Of a stretch of DNA of 64,000 nt, positions 32,431 through 41,472 are shown piece after piece. A model generated the notes under the pieces. That model did no database searches, was not told the origin of the DNA, and saw nothing but the letters and a program-made list of their open reading frames with translations. The first letter of the stretch is position 1. Each line of letters opens with the position of its first letter. Source of the stretch: JAIRNF01 sp031551125 (GTDB taxonomy: Bacteria > Bacteroidota > Bacteroidia > Bacteroidales > UBA932). Location of the stretch: the NCBI GenBank assembly GCA_031551125.1, contig JAVBOB010000009.1, positions 124,001 to 188,000 on the forward strand, in the 5' to 3' direction. The position numbers and the translations under genes are program-made.

Positions 32431-33246
32431 CTAATCTTTTATTTGCTTGAGCATCTCCTTAATTAAGCTTGTCATTTTTACTTCGGCTTTTGCGCCTTCC
32501 TTCTGCACTTCTTCATGAGATACTTCTACAATCTTACCTTCTACGCCCATATCGGTAACAATAGAAAGGGCAAAAACAGGTATGCCTGCATGGCGAGCAA
32601 CAATTACTTCCGGTACGGTTGACATACCAACGGCATCACCGCCAATAATGCGGAAGTACTTGTATTCGGCAGGAGTTTCAAACGTAGGCCCTGTTGTCCC
32701 CACGTACACTCCTTTTTGCAGCGTAATGCCTAAACGTAGCGCGGTAGCCTCAGCCAATCTGATGTAGCTTCGGCAGTAAGCCTCGCTCATATCAGGAAAG
32801 CGGGTTCCTAGAGAGTTTTCGTTTTTACCAAGCAGCGGGTTAGGCATAAGGTTAATGTGGTCGGTAATAATCATCAAATCACCAACAGCAAATTCGGGAT
32901 TAAGACCGCCGCTGGCATTTGATACAAACAGCAGCTTAACTCCAAGCTCCTTCATAACGCGAACAGGAAATGTAACCTGTTGCATGTCATACCCTTCATA
33001 GTGGTGAAAGCGGCCTTGCATTGCCACTACTTTTTTATCACCCAGTATCCCGAAAATCAAGCGTCCGCTATGACCTTCAACCGTTGAAAGTGGAAAGTTG
33101 GGAATATCAGAATAGTTTATTACTTCCGGCTTTTCAATATGGTTTACCAATCCTCCCAATCCCGTTCCGAGAATAATTCCTACTTCGGGGACAATCTTTG
33201 TCTTAGCTTGAATGAAGGATGTTGTTTCTTTTATTTTTTCTAACAT
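32431..33246 (-). CDS. punA: purine-nucleoside phosphorylase
   Basis: 271 residues from the ATG at 33246 (MLEKIKETTSF), a normal start for trimeric PNP. Motifs include GIILGTGLGGL, the phosphate-binding VEGHSGRLIFG, GRFHHYEGYDM, and VSNASGGLNP. The enzyme cleaves inosine and guanosine with phosphate, for purine salvage. Its first codons overlap the end of lpxK by 44 nt, so they are translationally linked, as in many Bacteroidales (lpxK-punA). Confidence 0.95.
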   Translation of the reverse strand: MLEKIKETTSFIQAKTKIVPEVGIILGTGLGGLVNHIEKPEVINYSDIPNFPLSTVEGHSGRLIFGILGDKKVVAMQGRFHHYEGYDMQQVTFPVRVMKELGVKLLFVSNASGGLNPEFAVGDLMIITDHINLMPNPLLGKNENSLGTRFPDMSEAYCRSYIRLAEATALRLGITLQKGVYVGTTGPTFETPAEYKYFRIIGGDAVGMSTVPEVIVARHAGIPVFALSIVTDMGVEGKIVEVSHEEVQKEGAKAEVKMTSLIKEMLKQIKD

Positions 33247-34258
33247 AGTCAATGATATATTTTGTGAACTTTTCTTTTCCGTTAATAAAATCAACTTCTA
33301 TCGGAATGTAAAACAGCTTTTGTTTCAGCTCATCCGATAGCCCCACCTCTTTTAAACGCATAACATCTTTTTCTGTTGTCAACACCACCTCTTTTTTTTG
33401 TGCCGCCTCTGTAATTCGCTCAATATCTTTCTTTTTAAATGCGTGGTGGTCAGGGAACCTCAATGAATCCAGCCGTTCTGTTTTTTTAGAAAGATATTCG
33501 ATAAAGGGAGTAGGGTTTGCTATTCCCGTTACCGCTAAAACAGAAGGCCATTGTTCGGGAAAAACTATTCCATCTTCAGGAAAAGCCGGTTGTGGTTTTC
33601 CGTATATAAACGTACTGAGGTAAAAACGTTGGTAGGGATAGAGATCCATATCCTTTTCCAGTAAACGAATATCGAGCGGGTTCAGGTTATCGGGACACTT
33701 GGTGACAATAACAATATCGGCTCTTTTCAGTTGGGAAGGCGTATCGCGCAGGTTGCCCCATGGAAGCGTTTTATCTCCGCGAACAGGTCGGTAGTAGTCA
33801 ATAAGGACGATGGAGAGAGAGGGTTTCAACCTACGGTGCTGAAAGGCGTCATCCAACAGCACAACTTCTATCTCTTTATCCATATCCAGCAGGTTCCTTA
33901 TGCCTTCCACCCTGTTGGCATCAACGGCAACCGTAACATCGGGGAAATGTTGTTTTATTTGTAACGGTTCGTCGCCAACCTCTTTTGCTGTACTAGTCGC
34001 CTTAACGTAGTGAAATCCTTTGGTTTCTCGGCGATACCCGCGTGAGAGAATGGCTGTTTTAAACTCTTTTTGCAGAACAGCCGCTAACCATTCCGTATGA
34101 GGTGTTTTTCCCGTTCCTCCAACCGTTATGTTGCCCAATACAATTATCGGAAGCTGAAATTCGGTTGAACGTAGTATTTTCCAATCATACAGCTTATTTC
34201 GTACGCATACTGCCAGCCAGTAAATTGCTGCTATTACTATTTTTAAAAGTTTGAGCAT
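33203..34258 (-). CDS. lpxK: tetraacyldisaccharide 4'-kinase
   Basis: LpxK adds the 4'-phosphate to the lipid A disaccharide at the inner membrane. The start MLKLLKIVIAAIYWLAVCVRN gives the usual N-terminal membrane helix, so I prefer the ATG at 34258 to one 57 nt upstream (351 residues). Walker A is NITVGGTGKTP, and the second nucleotide-binding feature is VVLLDDAFQHRRLKPSLSIVLID. It overlaps punA and has no sppA next to it here. Confidence 0.94.
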   Translation of the reverse strand: MLKLLKIVIAAIYWLAVCVRNKLYDWKILRSTEFQLPIIVLGNITVGGTGKTPHTEWLAAVLQKEFKTAILSRGYRRETKGFHYVKATSTAKEVGDEPLQIKQHFPDVTVAVDANRVEGIRNLLDMDKEIEVVLLDDAFQHRRLKPSLSIVLIDYYRPVRGDKTLPWGNLRDTPSQLKRADIVIVTKCPDNLNPLDIRLLEKDMDLYPYQRFYLSTFIYGKPQPAFPEDGIVFPEQWPSVLAVTGIANPTPFIEYLSKKTERLDSLRFPDHHAFKKKDIERITEAAQKKEVVLTTEKDVMRLKEVGLSDELKQKLFYIPIEVDFINGKEKFTKYIIDYVRKNKRNNILHSS

Positions 34259-34456
34259 AGGGTTTGGGCTGCCTAAAATTTGCCGAAAGATAGGAAAAGA
34301 TGGTAAGTATTTCAAACTATCCGGTTTTGCAAAAATAAGATAAATAGTAAAGGAATACAGAACAATCTATGAGCTAAATGGTTGTACTATATGGTTGGCC
34401 CCGACAGCCATAGCAGCAGAGGGGAAAACGAGTCGTGATTTGGTAAGCCTTGGTGT

Positions 34457-34487
34457 TTTGCTAAAATACTGTATTATGCTAACTTTG
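34457..34487 (+). promoter_or_regulatory. upp promoter
   Basis: TTTG (34457-34460), exactly 19 nt, then TAACTTTG (34480-34487): a full match to the Bacteroidota consensus TTTG-N19-TAnnTTTG. The ATG of upp is 19 nt downstream of the -7 box. Confidence 0.8.
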
Positions 34488-34506
34488 TAGTGCTAAACTT
34501 GATATT

Positions 34507-35157
34507 ATGCTTAACATTCTTGGAGAGAAAAGTTCCATATTCAACCAGTTCATGTTAGAGTTGCGGGATGTGCGGATTCAAAAAGACCGCATGCGCTTTC
34601 GTACTAACCTTGAGAGAATTGGCTCTGTTTTTGCGTATGAGCTGAGTAAGGAGCTTGCTTCTGAAAAAGTATCGGTAGAAACGCCTCTTGGAATAGCAGA
34701 TGTTGAGGTCCCCCGACAACCGTTGGTGCTGGCAACCATCCTGCGCGCGGGGGTGCCGCTTCATCAAGGGTTGCTGAACTTTTTTGATGGAGCCGAGAGC
34801 GCGTTTATTTCTGCCTATCGCAAGTATAGCAAGGACAACTCTTTCCACATAGAAATAGAATACTTATCCTGCCCCTCGCTGGACGAAAAGGTATTGATAC
34901 TATCTGACCCCATGATGGCTACTGGTGCGTCTATGTATTTGGCGTATCGGGCGTTGTTGGAAAAAGGCTCTCCGGCGCACACTCATATTGTTGCGCCTAT
35001 TGCCAGTAAAGATGCTATTGATTATGTGGTTAAACATTTCCCTAAAAAAACAACTACCATTTGGGTAGGTGCCATCGATGCAGAGCTTACCGTAAAATCA
35101 TACATTGTACCGGGCTTGGGCGATGCGGGTGATTTAGCCTATGGGAAAAAGTTGTAA
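34507..35157 (+). CDS. upp: uracil phosphoribosyltransferase
   Basis: 216 residues. Converts uracil and PRPP to UMP in pyrimidine salvage. The type I PRTase signature is VLILSDPMMATGASM, preceded by ILRAGVPLHQGLL; the C-terminal uracil loop IVPGLGDAGDLAYG is intact. It has its own consensus promoter and is followed by repeats, so it appears to be a single-gene unit. Confidence 0.95.
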   Translation: MLNILGEKSSIFNQFMLELRDVRIQKDRMRFRTNLERIGSVFAYELSKELASEKVSVETPLGIADVEVPRQPLVLATILRAGVPLHQGLLNFFDGAESAFISAYRKYSKDNSFHIEIEYLSCPSLDEKVLILSDPMMATGASMYLAYRALLEKGSPAHTHIVAPIASKDAIDYVVKHFPKKTTTIWVGAIDAELTVKSYIVPGLGDAGDLAYGKKL

Positions 35158-35660
35158 TGTAGCATAGCGGCTTAAACCGATAATGAGACCTGGCAGTTTT
35201 CAAAACCTGTTAGGTTTTTGAATTGGAATAGGGCAAAGAAGGTAGCCCATAGGGCTTACATATCAATAAAAACAGCAAATGCCCAATAGAAAGTTGTCCG
35301 TAGGACATAAACAGTAGCTGTGCGATTAAAGCCCTACGGGCTACGGTTGGTTTGAGGCATTAGCCTTTTCTATTGATATTATATTCCCTACGGGAAACCC
35401 TCTTCGCCAAAATGTTTTGCCCGGCTTGCATATACAGAACAGTCCACTTTACGAGCCCTACCGGTTTTAAAACCTGCTAGGGCTTTTCGCTTTTTAAAGC
35501 CAACTACTCCGGGTTCACAGACTAGGGCTCGTGACGATTGGCGGATTATTGAGATGTAGATAACGCGAACTTCATACACAGATAAACGTAACGTTGTTTT
35601 ACCTAAACCGCGTTTATCAGCGTTGTTAGCTGCGTATTCTGTGTGCCAATTTTGTCGGTC
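35158..35660. repeat. nested palindromic repeats between upp and ricT
   Basis: The gap 35158-35771 has no gene. It holds ACCTGGCAGTTTTCAAAACC (from 35188); a GCCCTACGGGC-type block (35235-35400) with AGCCCATAGGGCT, TGTCCGTAGGACA, AGCCCTACGGGCT and TTCCCTACGGGAA; an ACGAGCCCTA...TAGGGCTCGT outer pair (about 35449 and 35523) around GGTTTTAAAACCTGCTAGG; and a CACAGATAAACG...CGTTTATCAG...TCTGTGTGCC unit. Only 35661-35771 is left as plain upstream region. Confidence 0.7.
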
Positions 35661-35771
35661 TTTTTAATCGATAAGCCTGCCTATTCTCTTTTTTTGTACC
35701 TTTACAAGTTGAATCTCCTTAACAGGCGCATCTTTACTGCCGTTTTGGGGAGTTACATCAAGAGCTGATTT

Positions 35772-37112
35772 ATGATTGAAAAGAAAGATATACTATACCG
35801 AACAAGAGGTTGTAAGGTTCGGACAAACGAGCAAGGAGAGCAGCAGGCAACAACTTCGGAAAGCTGCCAAAAGTTAGCTGTTTTCAACTGGCTGAGCAAC
35901 ATACCACCGGATGCTCCCTATGATATTTACGAAATACGCTTTAAGAACACGCGGAAGGGGTATTTTAAAAATGTCAACAATCTCAACCTAAAAGTTGGAG
36001 ATATTGTGGCGGTAGAAGCCTCACCGGGCCATGATACGGGTATTATTTCTCTCGAAGGACCGCTGGTTAGCCTGCAAATGAAGCGACATGGCATAGACAT
36101 GTCTCGCTACGAATTCCGTCGGATTTACCGTAAAGCAAAATCGGTTGATATTGAAAAGTGGCAGGAGGCTGTGGCTCTTGAGCATAGCGCTATGATTCGT
36201 ACTCGCCAAATTGTACAACGGTTAAAGCTGAACATGAAGATTGGCGATGTGGAGTATCAGGGTGATAAAACCAAGGCTATTTTCTACTACATCGCCGATG
36301 AGCGTGTTGACTTTCGAGAGCTGATAAAGATACTGGCCGAAGAGTTTCGCATACGGGTAGAAATGCGCCAAATTGGGGCAAGGCAGGAGGCCGGACTGAT
36401 TGGCGGAATAGGTTCCTGTGGACGTGAGCTATGCTGTGCACAGTGGATGTGCAACTTCGTATCGGTTACTACAAGTGCGGCGCGCTATCAGGATATATCG
36501 CTTAATCCGCAGAAGCTTGCCGGACAATGTAGCAAGCTCAAGTGTTGCCTAAACTACGAACTCGACACATACTTGGATGCTATGAAGAGCATTCCTCGTA
36601 TCACCATGCCGCTTGATACGGTGAACGGATTGGCCTACCTGATGAAAACAGACGTGCTGAAACGTTTAATGTGGTTCAGCTACGATAAAGATTCAGCTGT
36701 AAACGTTACTATTGTTCCTGTTGATAGGGTGCTAGAGCTGATACGGCTTAACAAGAAAAACATTAAAATAGAGAGCTTGCTTCCTGTAGGAGAGCAGGCG
36801 GTTAAAGCCACTCCCGACTTTAAAAGTGCTGTTGGTGAGGATAGCATTACCCGTTTTGATGAGAAGCGAAACGGGGGCAATAAGAAGAAACGTCGTAAAC
36901 CACGGAATGGAGAAAAAAACGGTAACGGCGAAAGCTCTTCAAGCAATGGGAATGGTGTAAAAGAAAACACCCAGCCAAAGAAACAGCCGGCTTCTCCACA
37001 AGCTAACGGCAACGGAGAAGGGAAAAAGAACGGTTCATCACACGGAAAAAGACGTCATGGGGGCAAGCAACGAGATAGCAAGAGAAAAGAGAATGGAGAT
37101 GCGGCTAAGTAA
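35772..37112 (+). CDS. ricT: PSP1-domain RicT-like protein
   Basis: 446 residues. The PSP1 (YaaT/RicT) core includes VGDIVAVEASPGHDTG, VDFRELIKILAEEFRIRVEMRQIGARQEAGLIGGIGSCGRELCC and QKLAGQCSKLKCCLNYE. The cysteines (CGRELCC, CSKLKCC) bind Fe-S in the Ric complex of Bacillus, where it acts in RNA maturation; the role in Bacteroidota is unproven. A low-complexity Lys/Asn/Gly tail (residues about 370-446) is basic and probably disordered. gldH starts inside the last codons, an order common in Bacteroidales. Confidence 0.9.
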   Translation: MIEKKDILYRTRGCKVRTNEQGEQQATTSESCQKLAVFNWLSNIPPDAPYDIYEIRFKNTRKGYFKNVNNLNLKVGDIVAVEASPGHDTGIISLEGPLVSLQMKRHGIDMSRYEFRRIYRKAKSVDIEKWQEAVALEHSAMIRTRQIVQRLKLNMKIGDVEYQGDKTKAIFYYIADERVDFRELIKILAEEFRIRVEMRQIGARQEAGLIGGIGSCGRELCCAQWMCNFVSVTTSAARYQDISLNPQKLAGQCSKLKCCLNYELDTYLDAMKSIPRITMPLDTVNGLAYLMKTDVLKRLMWFSYDKDSAVNVTIVPVDRVLELIRLNKKNIKIESLLPVGEQAVKATPDFKSAVGEDSITRFDEKRNGGNKKKRRKPRNGEKNGNGESSSSNGNGVKENTQPKKQPASPQANGNGEGKKNGSSHGKRRHGGKQRDSKRKENGDAAK

Positions 37113-37581
37113 GCTGGCTATATTTTTGGTTTCGCTTTTATTGCTGTCATGCGTAAACAGCAATCCGATGTTTGAGCAAAACCACTCCATTGCTAATGAA
37201 AGGTGGGATAAAAACGAGCTAGTGCGGATGGACGTTCCTGTTACCGATACGCTCGGGTTTTATGACATATTTATCAACGTTCGGAATGTAAACAGCTACC
37301 CTTACAGCAACCTTTTTCTTTTTGTAAGCGTCAACGCACCTAACGGAGCAACTGTAACCGATACGGTTGAGTATAACCTTGCGGATGAGTACGGAAAGTG
37401 GTTGGGCGAAAGCGCGTCGCGAATGTGGAGCTGCAAGCTGCCGTTTCGTACTATGGTTAGATTTGCGCAGGCCGGAACTTATACGTTCAGCATACAACAA
37501 GGCATGCGCGATGATGAGCTGGAAGGTATAAGCGATGTGGGATTGTACGTGGAGCCTATAACCGACCAACCTTCTCGTTAA
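37093..37581 (+). CDS. gldH: gliding motility lipoprotein GldH
   Basis: 162 residues from the ATG at 37093 (a second ATG two codons later is equally possible). The lipoprotein signal LAIFLVSLLLLSC puts the lipid on about Cys20. The following beta-rich sequence ALLDVPVTDTLGFYDIFINVRN-like region (visible as RMDVPVTDTLGFYDIFIN) and FTIQQGMR-like QQGMRDDELEGISDVGLYVE are typical. GldH is needed for gliding and type IX secretion in some Bacteroidota. It overlaps ricT by 20 nt. Confidence 0.9.
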   Translation: MEMRLSKLAIFLVSLLLLSCVNSNPMFEQNHSIANERWDKNELVRMDVPVTDTLGFYDIFINVRNVNSYPYSNLFLFVSVNAPNGATVTDTVEYNLADEYGKWLGESASRMWSCKLPFRTMVRFAQAGTYTFSIQQGMRDDELEGISDVGLYVEPITDQPSR

Positions 37582-37615
37582 CCTTAATTCTAAATCTATA
37601 CAACATAATACCTGC

Positions 37616-38344
37616 GTGGGAAAAGATAAACTACGACGATTTGCGGAGAATGAAACGTTTGCATTAATGCACCAACCCGCATTTGAAGAAACATTCAATA
37701 AAGACTTTCATTTAAAGGGGAATTGGCACAAAAATTTTTTTCATAATGAAAATCCTATTGTTCTTGAGCTAGGCTGCGGTAAAGGAGAATATACCGTTGC
37801 GCTGGCAAGAATGTTTCCCGAAAAGAACTTCATTGGCATTGATGTAAAAGGCGCTCGCATGTGGAGGGGTGCAAAGACGGCAACAGAAGAACAGCTGCCT
37901 AACGTTGCCTTTCTTAGAACACGCATAGAATTTATTACATCAATGTTTGGTAAGGATGAGGTGAGCGAGATATGGATTACCTTTCCTGACCCGCAAATGA
38001 AAAATAACCGTCGTAAAAAACGCCTTACCGCGGCAGGATTTTTAAACAGCTATCGTAAGTTTTTACGTGCTGATGGTATAGTTCATCTTAAAACAGACAG
38101 CCTGTTTTTACATGAGTTTACCAAGTGCATTATTGCCGATAACGGCCTTAAGCTGAATTGTGCATGTAACGATATTTACGGAACCGCGTTTGCCGATGAG
38201 CTGTTATCTATAAAAACGGCCTACGAAAAGTCTTTTCTTAGCCAAGGTATGGCTATAACCTACTTAAAGTTCAACATTGATGGACCAAAGCCCATCGAAG
38301 ACCCCGAGTCCTTCGACCCTGAACTTTTTCGAACAGGTGTATGA
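37616..38344 (+). CDS. trmB: tRNA (guanine(46)-N7)-methyltransferase
   Basis: 242 residues with a GTG start at 37616 (MGKDKLRRFAENETF, the usual TrmB beginning). Motif I is LELGCGKGEYTVALA; the TrmB signature WITFPDPQMKNNRRKKRL is intact. The enzyme makes m7G46 in tRNA variable loops. The next gene begins inside its last 65 nt in another frame, so the two are likely an operon. Confidence 0.94.
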   Translation: MGKDKLRRFAENETFALMHQPAFEETFNKDFHLKGNWHKNFFHNENPIVLELGCGKGEYTVALARMFPEKNFIGIDVKGARMWRGAKTATEEQLPNVAFLRTRIEFITSMFGKDEVSEIWITFPDPQMKNNRRKKRLTAAGFLNSYRKFLRADGIVHLKTDSLFLHEFTKCIIADNGLKLNCACNDIYGTAFADELLSIKTAYEKSFLSQGMAITYLKFNIDGPKPIEDPESFDPELFRTGV

Positions 38345-38651
38345 AGTTGTTAAGCTGATTCCTCACGGGCGGGTTACCAGCTACGGAGCCATTGCCCGGG
38401 CGCTGGGTTCTGCCCAATCGTCGCGCATGGTTGGCTGGGCTATGAATGCTTGCCACAGCTACGATAAGCGTATTCCTGCCCACCGTGTGGTAAACCATAG
38501 CGGTTTGCTTACCGGAAAGTTTCACTTTAAAACTCCCGATACCATGCGTAAGCTGCTGGAAAAAGAGGGGGTAAAGGTGGTAAACGACAAGGTAAAGGAT
38601 TTTAAGAAGCTATTCTGGGATCCTTGTGAAGAGCTATTGAAGGAACTCTAG
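38280..38651 (+). CDS. alkyltransferase-like (ATL) DNA-binding protein
   Basis: 123 residues of the O6-methylguanine-DNA methyltransferase C-terminal fold (IPHGRVTSYGAIARALG, SSRMVGWAMNACHS). The catalytic PCHR motif reads PAHR, with Ala67 in place of the alkyl-accepting cysteine, so this is an ATL. Such proteins bind O6-alkylguanine and hand it to nucleotide excision repair. I prefer the ATG at 38280; a TTG just upstream is in frame. The first 65 nt overlap trmB. Confidence 0.87.
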   Translation: MDQSPSKTPSPSTLNFFEQVYEVVKLIPHGRVTSYGAIARALGSAQSSRMVGWAMNACHSYDKRIPAHRVVNHSGLLTGKFHFKTPDTMRKLLEKEGVKVVNDKVKDFKKLFWDPCEELLKEL

Positions 38652-38820
38652 CCCTTATCTCACAGATATTTCTTTTTTCGTCTTTCTTTCCTTCTTGGTT
38701 AACACTGGTAGGTAGGGTATTTTTCACCCTCTTTTGAACTCTCTTTGTACATATTCGTTTATAAGTATAGCCATTCCCGAAAAGCCTTTTTGGGGAAAAT
38801 ATAATTTAAACAAGCATACC

Positions 38821-39558
38821 ATGTATAAACGATTAATTTTACTCGCATGCCTTGCAGCAACGGCTTTATCTGCCTCTGCACAACACACTCGCATTGATAC
38901 AACTGCGGTGTATATCTTGCAGCATACCAGCGCAACTCTTCAAGCAATTAGCGCCTGCTCCTTTAATACTACTGTTAATTACGATGTTTGGAGCGATGAA
39001 CTTGGTTTGGTAAAGCATAGTACAAGTGAGGGAATAGCTATAAAACAGCCTAACAAGCTAAGAATTACCTCTATCGGAGACAAAGGACATCGTAAGCTAC
39101 AGTACAACGGGACAAATGTTTTCTACTATTCGTATGACAAGAACCAGTATGCGGAGGCTGCAGGCTCAGAATCTGTTATTCAAACCATTGATACGATAAG
39201 CAAAAAGTATGGTATTGAATTTCCGGCAGCGGACTTTTTCTATCCCACTTTTGTTGAGGACGTGATTAATACGGGAGGTAACCTTATTTACCTTGGGGTA
39301 ACGGAGCTGAACGGGCAGAAGTGTTTTCACATTGCCGGTAAGGATGCCAATACCGGATTCCAATTTTGGATTGCCGATGATGGCTTTTTCCTTCCTCTAA
39401 AAATTGTTATGACCTACTACAGTGAGAAGGGAAGCCCTCAATATGAGGAGTGTTATTCCAACTGGGTAATTAACCCCGATCTTCCCGATTCAATGTTCGA
39501 GTTCTCCACTCCTCCTAAAGCCGGTAAAGTTGAACTGTCGCCTAAAAAGAATAGCTAG
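38821..39558 (+). CDS. DUF2092 family exported protein
   Basis: 245 residues from the ATG at 38821, which gives a clean signal peptide (LACLAATALSASAQ). Beta-rich sequence follows: TTVNYDVWSDELGLVKHSTSEGIAIKQPNKLRI, LIYLGVTELNGQKCFHIAG, QFWIADDGFFLPLKIVMTYY. This is the DUF2092/LolA-like fold seen in periplasmic proteins. Function unknown; a lipid- or lipoprotein-binding role is plausible from the fold. A gene encoding an unrelated exported protein follows. Confidence 0.8.
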   Translation: MYKRLILLACLAATALSASAQHTRIDTTAVYILQHTSATLQAISACSFNTTVNYDVWSDELGLVKHSTSEGIAIKQPNKLRITSIGDKGHRKLQYNGTNVFYYSYDKNQYAEAAGSESVIQTIDTISKKYGIEFPAADFFYPTFVEDVINTGGNLIYLGVTELNGQKCFHIAGKDANTGFQFWIADDGFFLPLKIVMTYYSEKGSPQYEECYSNWVINPDLPDSMFEFSTPPKAGKVELSPKKNS

Positions 39559-39641
39559 GCTTACAAGGGTTCATTACTATAAACCATACACATGTACAAA
39601 AATGCAAAACGTGTGGATTACAATTACAAAAATACTCAGCT

Positions 39642-40346
39642 ATGAAACGACTATATAAACAAGCTACATTAGGCCTTACAGTATTAACGTTGCTGGTTTT
39701 TGTCCAGCCGAATATTGCTTTAGCTCAACGGTACTATCATCCAACTCCACGTTATTACCCACCGGCATCGCGTCCGGTACCTGTGCGCCCTGTACCTGTG
39801 CGTCCGGTACGCCCTGTACCGGTACCTGTTCCACGTCCTGTACCTGTGCCCGTACCACGTCCTGTACCGGTACCTGTGTACCATTACCCGTATTTCTATC
39901 ACCCATATACGCCTTACTATTGGGGGCCGGCATGGCATCCGATAGGATTTTTTGTGGCAGCTGTGGCAACTACGGCTATTATTGTTTCAGTAGCAGACCA
40001 CCAGTACCACTATGATAATGGTGTTTACTATGAAGAACAAAGTTCAGGCGGATATAAGGTTGTTCCGGCGCCCGTAGGCGTAACCGTTAGCAGTATTCCT
40101 AGTGGATATACAACGATTAATGTGGATGGTACTGAATACTATTATTATGGGGGAGCGTTCTACACAAAGGTGAGTAAATCATATACCGTTGTGGCGCCTC
40201 CGGTAGGTGCAACAGTAACTAAGCTGCCCGAAGGTGCAACAGAGAAAACGGTAGATGGACAGAAGTATATGGTGTACGATAATACCTACTACCAGCCTAC
40301 TTCTGAAAATGGACAGGATGCCTACGTTGTAACGGATAAAAAGTAA
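39642..40346 (+). CDS. DUF6515-like proline-rich exported protein
   Basis: 234 residues. A signal peptide (LGLTVLTLLVFVQPNIALA) is followed by a proline/valine/arginine array (residues about 33-88, PVPVRPVPV and PRPVPVPVP units). Then a hydrophobic stretch (FFVAAVATTAIIVSVA) and DNGVYYEEQ lead to two similar 44-residue repeats: GYKVVPAPVGVTVSSIPSGYTTINVDGTEYYYYGGAFY and SYTVVAPPVGATVTKLPEGA...QKYMVYDNTYY. This arrangement fits DUF6515. Probably an envelope protein of unknown role. Confidence 0.75.
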   Translation: MKRLYKQATLGLTVLTLLVFVQPNIALAQRYYHPTPRYYPPASRPVPVRPVPVRPVRPVPVPVPRPVPVPVPRPVPVPVYHYPYFYHPYTPYYWGPAWHPIGFFVAAVATTAIIVSVADHQYHYDNGVYYEEQSSGGYKVVPAPVGVTVSSIPSGYTTINVDGTEYYYYGGAFYTKVSKSYTVVAPPVGATVTKLPEGATEKTVDGQKYMVYDNTYYQPTSENGQDAYVVTDKK

Positions 40347-40354
40347 TTTAAGAG

Positions 40355-40560
40355 CGTCATTGCGAGCGAAGCGTGGCAATCTGTTGAATAAAGAGATTGC
40401 CACAAGTTTGAGCACAATGCCATTTAGCAACGAACTCCGGAGGAGTCAAATCTTTGTAGTGAAGATAAACACTAATCACTTACCCGCTCCGTTAGGAGCA
40501 GAACAGCTTCGATTAATCATTTCTACAAAGATGTTGCTCCTAGCGGAGCAATAAAAAGCA
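40355..40560. repeat. partial GTCATTGCGAGC unit and GCTCC-type element
   Basis: In the gap 40347-40685, GCGTCATTGCGAGCGAAGCG...AAAGAGATTGCCAC (40353-40405) has a decayed right arm. At 40428-40556 is a shortened GCTCC element: ACTCCGGAGGAGTCAAATCT, CGCTCCGTTAGGAGC, and TTTCTACAAAGATG with GCTCCTAGCGGAGC. Confidence 0.75.
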
Positions 40561-40625
40561 CCGCGCAACCGCGCTCATCGAAGCCAATGATGACCTTAAG
40601 TGAAATGCGCTAAATAGATTTATCG

Positions 40626-40672
40626 CCAACAAAAAATCCCCGCTGATTACTTCGGCGGGGATTTTTTGTTGG
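40626..40672. terminator. bidirectional intrinsic terminator
   Basis: An 18-bp stem (40626-40643 with 40655-40672; CCCCGC / GCGGGG core flanked by A6 and T6 runs) lies between the convergent DUF6515 and frdB genes. The A- and T-runs make it functional in both directions. Confidence 0.9.
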
Positions 40673-40685
40673 GGTATTCTATGGC

Positions 40686-41444
40686 TTAGTCTTTCAGCTT
40701 GGCACACAAAAAATCACGATTTAGACGGGCAATGTGAGTAATGGAAATACCTTTAGGGCACTCCATTTCACATGCTTGGGTATTGGTACAACCACCAAAG
40801 CCCAACTCATCCATTTTGGCAACCATTGCTTTTGCACGACGTGAGGCTTCAATCTTACCTTGAGGTAGCAAAGCTAATGATGATACGCGTGCACCCACAA
40901 ATAGCATTGCCGAACCATTCTTACAAGTTGCTACGCAGGCCCCGCAACCTATACATGATGCTGCATCCATTGATTCATCAGCTTTTTCCTTAGCAATAGG
41001 AATAGCGTTGCCATCAGGAACTCCACCAGTATTAACGGAAACAAATCCGCCTGCCTGAAGAATTTTGTCGAAAGCGCTGCGGTCAACTACCAAATCCTTA
41101 ATCACAGGAAAAGCAGCTGAACGCCACGGTTCAATGGTAATAGTTTCACCATTTTTAAACTTGCGCATGTGCAGCTGGCAGGTAGTAATATCGTCATCCG
41201 GACCGTGTGCGCGACCGTTTACATACAACGAGCACATGCCGCAAATACCCTCACGGCAATCGTGGTCAAACGCTACGGGTTCTTTGCCTTCACGAATTAG
41301 CTGGTCATTCAAAATGTCCAACATTTCAAGGAACGAAGTATCGGGCGATATATTTGTAACATTATATGTTTCAAAACGCCCCTTGTCCTTGGCGTTCTTC
41401 TGACGCCATATTTTTAGTTTGAGATTTAATCCTTGGCTTGACAT
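40686..41444 (-). CDS. frdB: fumarate reductase/succinate dehydrogenase iron-sulfur subunit
   Basis: 252 residues. The N-terminal ferredoxin domain has CREGICGMCSLYVNG...CQLH for the [2Fe-2S] cluster. The C-terminal half has CIGCGACVATCKNGS and CTNTQACEMECPKGI for the other clusters. It passes electrons between the flavoprotein and the quinone-binding cytochrome. A four-helix-bundle gene separates it from frdA, so its position in the operon is unusual; it is otherwise normal. Confidence 0.95.
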   Translation of the reverse strand: MSSQGLNLKLKIWRQKNAKDKGRFETYNVTNISPDTSFLEMLDILNDQLIREGKEPVAFDHDCREGICGMCSLYVNGRAHGPDDDITTCQLHMRKFKNGETITIEPWRSAAFPVIKDLVVDRSAFDKILQAGGFVSVNTGGVPDGNAIPIAKEKADESMDAASCIGCGACVATCKNGSAMLFVGARVSSLALLPQGKIEASRRAKAMVAKMDELGFGGCTNTQACEMECPKGISITHIARLNRDFLCAKLKD

Positions 41445-41472
41445 GATTTTTATTTTTTATTGATTATTTTTT

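Noticed and set aside
34316..34456. Possible short gene before upp
   Set aside because: No frame longer than a few dozen codons with a sensible start; the sequence is explained by the upp promoter and lpxK upstream region.
39735..39885. Possible CRISPR-like array of short repeats
   Set aside because: The repeats are in frame with a Pro/Val/Arg array of an exported protein, have no spacers and have no cas genes nearby.
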